From NCBI GenBank assembly GCA_963677695.2, contig CAXXUJ010000002.1, positions 372,001 through 436,000 on the forward strand: 64,000 nucleotides of DNA, read 5' to 3'. Origin of the DNA: SABI01 sp963677695. GTDB taxonomy: Bacteria; Spirochaetota; Spirochaetia; Sphaerochaetales; Sphaerochaetaceae. Positions 28,226 to 37,566 of this stretch are shown here, piece after piece. Numbering within the stretch: position 1 is the first letter of the stretch; each line of letters opens with the position of its first letter. The notes beneath the pieces were generated by a model that saw only the letters and a list, made by a program, of their open reading frames with translations, did not search any database and was not told the origin of the DNA. The translations under genes and the position numbers were made by a program.

Positions 28226-30295
28226 ATGTACGGCATCTTCGATGTCGACGGACTCCTCGCAGATAAATTTTCAAGCTATGAATTCCGTCAGGGTCAGCTT
28301 GATATGGCTCTCACTGTCTCCATGGCCTATGAAGTGCCGACAATTGCCGCTCTTGAGGCAGGGACCGGTATCGGAAAGTCATTTGCCTACCTCGTCCCCG
28401 CTCTTATGTGGGCAATAGAGAACCCTGATGACAAGACGGTTATCGCTACAAGCACGATCAACCTTCAGAAGCAGCTCTATGAGAAGGATATCAGGCAGCT
28501 GATGGGAATGATGAAGAGTGAAGTGCCGGTAGCTCTCCTCCTTGGAAGGAACAACTACCTGTGCAAACGGCTGCTGAGGGACGAAGCCTCAAAGAACCCT
28601 CTCCTTGCTCAGGACCCTGAGAGCATCTATGGAAAGCTTCTTTCCTTCAGTGAGGAATCAATCACGGGAGTGAGGAGTGACCTCGATTTTCCCATCCCCT
28701 ATACGATCTGGCAGAGCATCTGCAGTGACAGCGACACCTGTACCTCCTACCAGTGCCCCTTCCTCAAGGAGTGCTTCTATTTCAACTCCAGAAAACAGGG
28801 GGCGAAAGCATCCATTGTGATAACAAACCATCATCTGCTCTTCAGTGACGCCAATTCCCGCCTCGTGGATGATATTCCCTATGATGCACCCTCGGTGCTT
28901 CCTCCCTACCAGCATTTGATCATAGATGAAGCTCACAATATAGAGAAGAACGGTACCGATTACTTCACAGCAACCTATTCGGTTGATGTGGTTCAGAAAA
29001 GCATAGATAAACTGACGAGAAGAACTCAGGGGAAACAGCGGTTCATCGATACGATCCTCGCTATGATTCCACGTGAGTGGTTTGATGAAGATCTGAGTGA
29101 GGAGTTTGCTGCGGTCACTGAGAGGTGCGGCTATCTTGAAGTACATCTGCTTGAGACCTTCGCACGGGCGAAGAAAACGAAGCTGCTTCTCTATCCAACA
29201 ATGAAGAAGGATTTCGAGATTGCTGTCCGTCTCTCCAGGGAGACGGTTCAAGCACTTGATGCTCTCCTCGTGAAACTGACCAGGGTGAGCCGTTTCGCTC
29301 AGTTCCCCGATGAATATGAACTGTTCATCAAGGAATTGAACACCCATATCGGACGTCTGAGCTACCAGAAGGACATTCTCCTTGCCTTCTTCGATTTTCC
29401 TGAAGTGATGAAGGATATCTACTGGATAGAGATTCTGGACGGGAAGATGAGCGCTCTTCACATCTCTCCGCTCACCGTTGCCCAGAAGATGCGAGATACG
29501 ATACTTTCTCAGCTTGAGACGGTCATTCTTACCAGTGCAACCCTCGATCTCCATGATGAATTCACCTACTGGGGAGAGAGGATAGGTCTCCCTCCTGTAT
29601 CAAAACACGCCTACATAAGGAAGGTGTTCAGCAGTCCGTTCGACTATAAGGAGAATCTCCTCCTTCTTGCGATGCATGATGCGCCTCTGTTCACCGAAGG
29701 GACGAGCGAAGGGTACTACTCCTACATGGCTGATGCGATCAGCCAGGCGATCCTCTCCTCTGACGGGGGAACACTCGTCCTCTTTACCAGCTACTTCATG
29801 ATGAAACGGATGGCTGAAATGGTACAGGGAGTGTGTGACAAGCAGGGGTATACGCTGTTTAGGCAGGGGGAGATGGACAGACACCGCCTGCTAGGCGCCT
29901 TTATAGCAGAAGAGAACAGTGTCCTCTTCGCTACCGACAGTTTCTGGGAGGGAGTCGATGCACCGGGAAATACGCTTCGTCAGGTGATCATCGTGAAGCT
30001 CCCGTTCCGTGTCCCCGATGAACCTGTGTTCAGGGCCCGAAGCGAACATCTCGACTCACAGGGGAAGAGCGGTTTCTACCACCTGGCCCTCCCTGAAGCA
30101 ACGATGAAAATGAAACAGGGGTTCGGACGCCTTCTTCGCCACAGCGGAGACAGGGGAGTGGTCCTCATTCTAGACAGCCGCCTGATACACAAGAGCTACG
30201 GAAGGTGGGTGACCCATGCCCTTCCTGAATCGTACTACAGCGAAAGCTCTCTCCCCATGCTTGCAGAGAAGATCGAGATGTTCCTCTATCAATGA
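28226..30295 (+). CDS. DinG/XPD-like ATP-dependent DNA helicase
   Basis: The 689-residue superfamily 2 helicase has Walker A EAGTGIGKS, DEAH box LIIDEAHNIE and late motifs SFWEGVDAPGN and KMKQGFGRLLRHSGDRG. Four cysteines between motifs Ia and II (around SICSDSDTCTSYQCPFLKEC) fit the iron-sulfur cluster of XPD/DinG helicases. Such enzymes unwind DNA 5' to 3' and clear R-loops or lesions. The start at 28226 gives MYGIFDVDG; the frame extends upstream only inside the regulator gene. It ends the cvpA operon and faces groES, with a terminator between. Confidence 0.88.
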   Translation: MYGIFDVDGLLADKFSSYEFRQGQLDMALTVSMAYEVPTIAALEAGTGIGKSFAYLVPALMWAIENPDDKTVIATSTINLQKQLYEKDIRQLMGMMKSEVPVALLLGRNNYLCKRLLRDEASKNPLLAQDPESIYGKLLSFSEESITGVRSDLDFPIPYTIWQSICSDSDTCTSYQCPFLKECFYFNSRKQGAKASIVITNHHLLFSDANSRLVDDIPYDAPSVLPPYQHLIIDEAHNIEKNGTDYFTATYSVDVVQKSIDKLTRRTQGKQRFIDTILAMIPREWFDEDLSEEFAAVTERCGYLEVHLLETFARAKKTKLLLYPTMKKDFEIAVRLSRETVQALDALLVKLTRVSRFAQFPDEYELFIKELNTHIGRLSYQKDILLAFFDFPEVMKDIYWIEILDGKMSALHISPLTVAQKMRDTILSQLETVILTSATLDLHDEFTYWGERIGLPPVSKHAYIRKVFSSPFDYKENLLLLAMHDAPLFTEGTSEGYYSYMADAISQAILSSDGGTLVLFTSYFMMKRMAEMVQGVCDKQGYTLFRQGEMDRHRLLGAFIAEENSVLFATDSFWEGVDAPGNTLRQVIIVKLPFRVPDEPVFRARSEHLDSQGKSGFYHLALPEATMKMKQGFGRLLRHSGDRGVVLILDSRLIHKSYGRWVTHALPESYYSESSLPMLAEKIEMFLYQ

Positions 30296-30318
30296 AAAAA
30301 GGACCCTCTTCAGGGCCC
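30295..30318 (-). terminator. Terminator of groES
   Basis: On the reverse strand, GGGCCCT-GAAG-AGGGTCC forms a 7-bp stem with one G-U pair and is followed by six T residues. It lies in the convergent gap between the helicase gene and groES. Confidence 0.75.
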
Positions 30319-30344
30319 TTCGGTTCAATCATCTGAAAACTGAA

Positions 30345-30608
30345 CTATTCGATGATAGCGAGGATGTCGGACATGTGAAGGATGAGGTACTCGATACCTT
30401 CAGATTTCACGACTGTTCCAGCATACTTGTCGTACATTACCTTATCACCTGCTTTCACGGTAATCATTTCGTCAGATCCGATTGCGATCACTTCTGCGAC
30501 CTGAGTCTTCTCCTGGGCTGTCTGCGGAATGAAGATTCCTCCGGCGGTCTTCTCTTCAACTTCCTGCATCTTGACAAGTACTCTGTCTCCCATCGGTTTA
30601 ATAGTCAT
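30345..30608 (-). CDS. groES: Co-chaperonin GroES
   Basis: The 87-residue protein starts MTIKPMGDRVLVK and contains EKTAGGIFIPQTAQEK (the mobile loop) and GDKVMYDKYAGTVVKSEGIEYLILHMSDILAI. It caps GroEL during protein folding. The ATG at 30608 is preceded by CAGGAGGAAACT; the longer frame to 30758 is upstream leader. groEL is not adjacent, so the operon is split, as happens in some spirochaetes. Confidence 0.95.
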   Translation of the reverse strand: MTIKPMGDRVLVKMQEVEEKTAGGIFIPQTAQEKTQVAEVIAIGSDEMITVKAGDKVMYDKYAGTVVKSEGIEYLILHMSDILAIIE

Positions 30609-30678
30609 AGTTTCCTCCTGTGACGTACTGTAGTTTTTTTCATGTTTAAAAATGTGGTGGCTGTTAAAATCCTCATAT

Positions 30679-30707
30679 AATATATGAACAAACTCATGAG
30701 GGGTCAA
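30679..30707 (-). promoter_or_regulatory. Promoter of groES
   Basis: On the reverse strand, TTGACC (30702-30707) and TATATT (30679-30684) are 17 bases apart. No CIRCE repeat is visible near it. A short palindrome-rich stretch (CTCATGAG, CATATAATATATG) covers the core promoter. Confidence 0.65.
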
Positions 30708-30794
30708 GCCGGCTCGAAAATTCACAGAGAAAAAAAATATCGCTTTCCGATTCGTCAATTCTTGATTATATTACCCAATAGCAGGGGGAGCAAC

Positions 30795-31286
30795 GTGGAC
30801 AGCGCGAGCGAACAGACATACAGAACACAGCTGCAGACATGCATGCGCAATCTTGCCGATGATGACGGAACGGATGCCATGAAAAGTGCCGGCACCTTCC
30901 TCAGAATGGGGAACCTCCTCAGCCACCTCGGTGAATTATCGGGTGCCCTGCGCTGTTTTCATGATGCCTTCGGTATCAGGAACATGAAACCGGAAAAAGA
31001 GGGAGAATTCTGTTTCCGGGATTTCTATTCGGTTCAGTTCACGCTCTATGTACTCGGAAAGAAGAACAGGGAGATCATTTCAGTTGCCGAGGGCGATATG
31101 ATTTATGATCTTATCCATGATCGCTGGAATCATCTGATGGAGGAACTTGAATCCTCCCAGTTCGAATTCGTCTGCAGCGATGTCAACCAGTGGTACGCTT
31201 CTGTGGTGATAGACTTCCCGTACGAGTTATGCGATATCTTTGAGTGTCATTCTGACACGATTAACTTAGAAGAACAGTATAACTGA
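30795..31286 (+). CDS. Hypothetical protein
   Basis: I do not recognise this 163-residue protein. It is acidic to neutral, with no membrane segment or signal. The first third (residues 5-65) is helical and resembles a TPR-like pair (FLRMGNLLSHLGELSGALRCFHDAF). A C-terminal half follows with many aromatic residues. The GTG at 30795 is chosen because AGGGGGAG lies upstream; the frame extends to 30684, but that overlaps the groES promoter. It precedes a sigma-factor gene by 221 bases. Confidence 0.7.
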   Translation: MDSASEQTYRTQLQTCMRNLADDDGTDAMKSAGTFLRMGNLLSHLGELSGALRCFHDAFGIRNMKPEKEGEFCFRDFYSVQFTLYVLGKKNREIISVAEGDMIYDLIHDRWNHLMEELESSQFEFVCSDVNQWYASVVIDFPYELCDIFECHSDTINLEEQYN

Positions 31287-31456
31287 CAAAAAGTGTATCA
31301 ATACGACACAGGAAATAGGGGGATGAGACCAATTGTGTCAATATTGCCCACAATTCCAGGGTAAAAACCCATCCAGAAGGTCTGTTGAATCAAACTGAAT
31401 TACGTTGGGTATACGTAAATCCTTATATAAAAAATAGTAACACATTAATTCTCAAA

Positions 31457-31475
31457 ATTGGCATGCTTTCTGCTT
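31457..31475 (+). promoter_or_regulatory. Sigma-54 promoter of the RpoD-family sigma gene
   Basis: The sequence AATTGGCATGCTTTCTGCTT has GG at 31460-31461 and GC at 31472-31473, exactly ten bases apart, as in the -24/-12 consensus TTGGCAC-N5-TTGC. The predicted start is near 31485, leaving a 23-base leader with AGGAGG at 31494-31499 before the ATG at 31508. Confidence 0.65.
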
Positions 31476-31507
31476 AGTAGTTATCCATATAGCAGGAGGA
31501 TTTCAAC

Positions 31508-32377
31508 ATGGCTAAAAATGAACAGGTAATCAATAAGAATGAACAGTTCGAAGATGACAACATCCTCTCCATGTATTTAAAGGAAATCAACAGGATTCCG
31601 CTCCTTTCCAGAGAGGAAGAAGTAGAACTTGCAAAGCAGGCACGTGACGGAAACGAGAGAGCGAAGACAAAGCTTGTCGAAAGCAATCTCAGATTTGTTG
31701 TGAATGTCGCAAAAAAATATCAGAACCAGGGTCTTCCCCTTATCGACCTTATCAACGAAGGGAATATTGGTCTCATGAATGCTCTTGAGAAGTATGATGT
31801 CGACCGTGGATACCACTTCATCAGCTACGCAGTGTGGTGGATCCGTCAGGCTATCCTGAAAGCTGTCTATGAGAAATCAAGAACAGTACGTCTCCCGCTC
31901 AACAGAGCGAACGAACTTCTGCAGATCCAGAAGATGCAGAGACAGATGCTCCATGAGAATGGTGAAGATGCAACGAGCGAGGAACTCGCACAGGCACTCG
32001 ATATGGACCCGAAACTGATCGACGACCTTATCGCTATCAGCCGTGACATGGTATCCCTTGATGCCCCTGTCTTCGGAACACCGGGCAATTCAACGGTCGG
32101 AGACTTTGTTGAAGACAATTACAGAAGTGCTGATGATATCCTGATGGAGAAATCCCTCAAGGAAGAGATCAACGAGGCTCTGAACGTTCTGAGCGAGAAG
32201 GAACGTGACATCATCGAGATGCGTTTCGGTCTTAACGGGGCGATCCCGATGTCTCTCAAAGAGATCGGTGAACTTTATAATCTTACAAAAGAAAGAATTC
32301 GTCAGATCGAGAAGAAAGCGATCGAACGAATGAGACAGCCAATGCGCTCGAGAGAGCTTGAACTATATAGTGCCTGA
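31508..32377 (+). CDS. RpoD/RpoS-family RNA polymerase sigma factor (short, group 1/2)
   Basis: This 289-residue sigma-70-family protein lacks region 1.1 and starts close to region 1.2 (DNILSMYLKEINRIPLLSREEEVELAK). Region 2 is intact, with NLRFVVNVAKKYQNQGLPLIDLINEGNIGLMNALEKYD and YAVWWIRQAI. Region 4 has SLKEIGELYNLTKERIRQIEKKAIERMR. The length suggests an RpoS-like or short RpoD-type factor. A sigma-54 promoter precedes it, reminiscent of the RpoN-RpoS cascade of Borrelia, although the genes need not be orthologous. A strong terminator follows. Confidence 0.9.
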   Translation: MAKNEQVINKNEQFEDDNILSMYLKEINRIPLLSREEEVELAKQARDGNERAKTKLVESNLRFVVNVAKKYQNQGLPLIDLINEGNIGLMNALEKYDVDRGYHFISYAVWWIRQAILKAVYEKSRTVRLPLNRANELLQIQKMQRQMLHENGEDATSEELAQALDMDPKLIDDLIAISRDMVSLDAPVFGTPGNSTVGDFVEDNYRSADDILMEKSLKEEINEALNVLSEKERDIIEMRFGLNGAIPMSLKEIGELYNLTKERIRQIEKKAIERMRQPMRSRELELYSA

Positions 32378-32385
32378 TGAGGCAG

Positions 32386-32412
32386 ATCCTCCCTTAGGGG
32401 AGGATTTTTTTT
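32386..32412 (+). terminator. Terminator after the sigma-factor gene
   Basis: An 8-bp stem (ATCCTCCC with GGGAGGAT) and four-base loop are followed by a run of eight T residues. Confidence 0.85.
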
Positions 32413-32467
32413 CGGGTTGGAAGGGCTATCAGAATAGAGGATAAAGATGTGAAAAATGCACCTTTCG

Positions 32468-32496
32468 TTGACTTCCTGATGTAATTAACTTACAAT
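32468..32496 (+). promoter_or_regulatory. Promoter of ppdK
   Basis: TTGACT (32468-32473) and TACAAT (32491-32496) are separated by 17 bases. An AGGGGG site lies 12 bases before the ATG at 32546, a longer spacing than usual. Confidence 0.7.
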
Positions 32497-32545
32497 CCTG
32501 TCATATAAACTTAGAAACAAATCACATAGGGGGTTATATAATACC

Positions 32546-35239
<2,694 letters not shown>

Positions 35240-35285
35240 ATAACAAATGTATCCATCTGCACCCTCGGTGCAGATGGGAATGAAG

Positions 35286-35319
35286 AAGGAAGGAGCTGAA
35301 TGGTTTCTTCCTTTTTTGT
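35286..35319 (+). terminator. Terminator after ppdK
   Basis: A 7-bp stem (AAGGAAG with CTTCCTT) with a 14-base loop runs into TTTTGTTTT. A second hairpin (ATCTGCACC-CTC-GGTGCAGAT) lies just upstream at about 35252-35272 and may stabilise the 3' end. Confidence 0.7.
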
Positions 35320-35402
35320 TTTATCGGAGACAGATACGATCATTGACCAAATTTTGTCTGTCTTATTTTCCATTTCTTTCGCCAATATAGGTGCTTTACG
35401 CT

Positions 35403-35735
35403 ATGAGTGTAGTGCACTATTATTTGAGGAGGATGAAAGAAGAACTGATTGAATTATCAACTCCAGGCGAAGTCCTCAAAGAGGAATTTCTGGATCCAAT
35501 GGGCATTACTCCTTATGCATTAGCTAAAGGAATTTTTGTAGATCCCCCGAGAATCGCCGCTATTATCAAGGGGAAAAGAAAAATTACTGCAGATACAGCG
35601 TTACGATTTTCAAGATTTTTCGGGAATTCAGCCGAATTCTGGATGAATATGCAGAGCAGATATGACCTCGAATTACTTTCCGAGAACATGGACTCGAATA
35701 TCAATAAAATATCCAGAGTACATATAGCTTCATAG
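35403..35735 (+). CDS. HigA-family addiction-module antitoxin-like regulator, no visible toxin
   Basis: The 110-residue protein contains a complete HigA-type helix-turn-helix domain: TPGEVLKEEFLDPMGITPYALAKGIFVDPPRIAAIIKGKRKITADTALRFSRFFGNSAEFWMNMQSRYDLELL. Such antitoxins repress their operon and neutralise a HigB RNase. The 163 bases upstream hold the ppdK terminator and no HigB remnant, and the next gene downstream is a reverse tRNA. I place the start at 35403 because AGGTG lies nine bases before; the ATG at 35433 would have AGGAGG directly abutting it. The gene is AT-richer than its neighbours. Confidence 0.8.
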   Translation: MSVVHYYLRRMKEELIELSTPGEVLKEEFLDPMGITPYALAKGIFVDPPRIAAIIKGKRKITADTALRFSRFFGNSAEFWMNMQSRYDLELLSENMDSNINKISRVHIAS

Positions 35736-35816
35736 TGTATGGGTAAGTATGGAAACATAGTTGTATCAGATATTGATCGTTAAAACTGCGTGCCATGGAA
35801 AACCGGGCTATCATAG

Positions 35817-35850
35817 AAAAAGGAAGAGGCTTCCAAGCTTCTTCCTTTCC
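35817..35850 (-). terminator. Terminator of tRNA-Thr
   Basis: On the reverse strand, AAGGAAGA and TCTTCCTT form a stem around an imperfect inner palindrome (AGCTTGGAAGCC) and are followed by TTTTTCT. Confidence 0.55.
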
Positions 35851-35862
35851 TGAATACCACTG

Positions 35863-35934
35863 AGCCAAAAGTGGGAATTGAACCCACGACCTACGCATTA
35901 CGAGTGCGTTGCTCTACCCCTGAGCTATTTTGGC
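35863..35934 (-). tRNA. tRNA-Thr (anticodon CGU)
   Basis: The 72-base gene folds into a full cloverleaf: acceptor GCCAAAA/UUUUGGC, D arm GCUC/GAGC, anticodon stem ACGCA/UGCGU with loop CUCGUAA, and T arm GUGGG/CCCAC with UUCAAUU. Anticodon CGU reads ACG. CCA is not encoded. The reverse-strand promoter TTGCAT-17-TAAATT lies in 35945-35975. Confidence 0.95.
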
Positions 35935-35988
35935 TTTCTTCGACTCAATTTATCGACTTTCCCTATAAAATGCAAGCGAATAAAGGGA

Positions 35989-36017
35989 TTGACGAATGAT
36001 TCCTTTCTTCATATGTT
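35989..36017 (+). promoter_or_regulatory. Promoter of the small gene and tsaD
   Basis: TTGACG (35989-35994) and TATGTT (36012-36017) are separated by 17 bases. The predicted start is about 18 bases before the TTG at 36042. Confidence 0.5.
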
Positions 36018-36041
36018 TAATCAACGGAACATCAGTTTCGA

Positions 36042-36269
36042 TTGGAGCATATTCTGAGCAAAAAACAGACACGGCATGTGCCGCACAAGGCAGTCCCGAG
36101 CGAACGGGTTGTCGCCATAAAACTGAATTATCAGCACAGCGCGAGAAGCGGGCTTTCATGGTCTCCTGAGGTTGCTGATTTTTATCTTGACCTCTACCCT
36201 GAAATGCTTGAAAGAGGCCTTCCTACGAAGCCTCGGATCAAGGATTCCACCTTTGAGGAACTTGCATGA
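36042..36269 (+). CDS. Small hypothetical protein coupled to tsaD
   Basis: I do not recognise this 75-residue basic protein. Its second half (SPEVADFYLDLYPEMLERGLPTKPRIKDSTFEELA) looks like genuine coding sequence. The stop overlaps the tsaD ATG as ATGA, and a sigma-70 promoter lies upstream, so it is probably translated. The TTG at 36042 is uncertain: only GGAA, 12 bases away, could act as a ribosome binding site, and a start further in is possible. Confidence 0.55.
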   Translation: MEHILSKKQTRHVPHKAVPSERVVAIKLNYQHSARSGLSWSPEVADFYLDLYPEMLERGLPTKPRIKDSTFEELA

Positions 36270-37279
36270 ATGTTCTCGGAATTGAAACCTCCTGTGATGA
36301 ATGCTCAGTTTCCGTTGTTCGTGACGGAAGGGAGATTCTCAGCAACGAAGTCGCTACCCAGATAGATCTTCACCGTCCGTACATGGGAGTTGTTCCTGAA
36401 ATTGCAAGCAGACTCCACACCGAATGGATCTATCCTGTGGTCAAGACAGCCATTGAAAAAGCTTCAATGACGAATGATGATATCGATGCTGTGGCTGTGA
36501 CAAACCGTCCGGGGCTGCTCGGTTCTCTTCTTGTCGGAGTGAACTTCGCAAAGGCCTTTGCCGCTACCCTTGATGTCCCTCTGATCGGCATAGACCATAT
36601 CAGGGCACATCTGTACGCCTCTCAGGTAGAACATCCCCTTGCATATCCTTACCTCGGTCTCCTCGTCTCCGGCGGTCACACCGTCATCTGCAAGGTGAAC
36701 GGTTTTGATGATCTGGAAGTTCTCGGAACTACGATCGACGATGCGATCGGTGAGGCATTCGACAAGGTTGCGAAACATCACGGTTTCGGTTATCCCGGAG
36801 GGGTGGTCATTGACCGGCTTGCCCAGAAGGGCAATGACAAGGCCTTCCTTTTTCCCGGTCCCTCCCTTCATAAGGGAGATCATATGTTCGATGTATCCTA
36901 TTCCGGTCTGAAGACAGCTGTGATCAACCAGCTCGATTCCTTCTGGGACGGGAAGAGCGAATATACACCTGAGAATATAGCCGCCAGCTTCCAGCGGGTA
37001 GCTGTCGGCATTCTGATGAAGAGGGTGAGGAAGGCTCTGGAAGTCACAGGGCTGACCCGTCTTTCAGCTGGAGGGGGCGTTGCGGCGAACTCTCTGCTCA
37101 GAGCTGAACTGAAAAGTCTGAAAGATATCGAGGTTGCGATACCTTCGATGAAACTCTGTACGGATAACGGGGCCATGATAGCCGCTCTTGCCTATCAGTA
37201 CCTGAAAAACGGGGAAAAAAGTGACCTCGATTTAGGTGCTTCAGCGAGAGTTAAAGCTTTCAAACATTCTTATCCCTGA
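36266..37279 (+). CDS. tsaD: tRNA N6-adenosine threonylcarbamoyltransferase TsaD
   Basis: The 337-residue protein begins MNVLGIETSCDECSVSVV and contains the family segments MGVVPEIASRLHTEWI, the metal-binding HxxxH (IDHIRAHLYA), LLVSGGHTVI, FDKVAKHHGFGYPGG, FDVSYSGLKTA, SAGGGVAANSLLR and LCTDNGAMIAA. With TsaB and TsaE it transfers the threonylcarbamoyl group to A37 of ANN-decoding tRNAs. A tRNA-Thr gene, one such substrate, lies just upstream on the other strand, probably by chance. Confidence 0.97.
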   Translation: MNVLGIETSCDECSVSVVRDGREILSNEVATQIDLHRPYMGVVPEIASRLHTEWIYPVVKTAIEKASMTNDDIDAVAVTNRPGLLGSLLVGVNFAKAFAATLDVPLIGIDHIRAHLYASQVEHPLAYPYLGLLVSGGHTVICKVNGFDDLEVLGTTIDDAIGEAFDKVAKHHGFGYPGGVVIDRLAQKGNDKAFLFPGPSLHKGDHMFDVSYSGLKTAVINQLDSFWDGKSEYTPENIAASFQRVAVGILMKRVRKALEVTGLTRLSAGGGVAANSLLRAELKSLKDIEVAIPSMKLCTDNGAMIAALAYQYLKNGEKSDLDLGASARVKAFKHSYP

Positions 37280-37284
37280 TTGCC

Positions 37285-37314
37285 TTGACAAAGCTATCAG
37301 ATTTTTAGTACATT
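37285..37314 (+). promoter_or_regulatory. Promoter of the tRNA-Gln/tRNA-Glu unit
   Basis: TTGACA (37285-37290) and TACATT (37309-37314) are 18 bases apart, 20 bases before the first tRNA. Confidence 0.7.
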
Positions 37315-37334
37315 CAAGCAGTCTTCATAACCAA

Positions 37335-37405
37335 TGGGATGTAGTGTAATGGTAACACAGCAGATTCTGGTTCTGCATTTAGGGGTTCGAATCCCTTCAT
37401 CCCAG
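37335..37405 (+). tRNA. tRNA-Gln (anticodon CUG)
   Basis: The 71-base cloverleaf has acceptor UGGGAUG/CAUCCCA, D arm GUGU/ACAC, anticodon stem GCAGA/UCUGC with loop UUCUGGU, and T arm AGGGG/CCCUU. Anticodon CUG reads CAG. CCA is not encoded. Confidence 0.95.
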
Positions 37406-37415
37406 TAACGTTATT

Positions 37416-37487
37416 GGTCCCTTCGTCTATCGGTTAGGACGGGAGATTCTCAGTCTTCAAAGAGGGGTTCGATTCCCCTAGGGACTA
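37416..37487 (+). tRNA. tRNA-Glu (anticodon CUC)
   Basis: The 72-base cloverleaf has acceptor GGUCCCU/AGGGACU, D arm GUCU/GGAC, anticodon loop UUCUCAG and a T arm with GGGG/CCCC and UUCGAUU. Anticodon CUC reads GAG. It lies ten bases after tRNA-Gln and shares its promoter and terminator. Confidence 0.95.
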
Positions 37488-37495
37488 ACAGATGT

Positions 37496-37529
37496 GCCAG
37501 CTCATTATGAAGCTGGCTTTTCTTTTTTT
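37496..37529 (+). terminator. Terminator of the tRNA-Gln/tRNA-Glu unit
   Basis: A 7-bp stem (GCCAGCT with AGCTGGC) and eight-base loop are followed by TTTTCTTTTTTT. Confidence 0.9.
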
Positions 37530-37566
37530 CAGAAACCACAACTACACATCAAAAGGGTAGGGTAAC

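Noticed and set aside
30600..30700. CIRCE element at groES
   Set aside because: No TTAGCACTC/GAGTGCTAA repeat is visible. The palindromes present are AT-rich and do not match.
31370..31425. Short inverted repeats (GGGTAAAAACCC and TTACGT/ACGTAA) upstream of the sigma gene as a riboswitch
   Set aside because: They lie upstream of the predicted sigma-54 start and do not form a known riboswitch fold. They could be activator sites, but I cannot support that.
35950..36159. Reverse 69-codon frame opposite the small tsaD-coupled gene
   Set aside because: It overlaps the forward promoter and gene and has no ribosome binding site or recognisable features.
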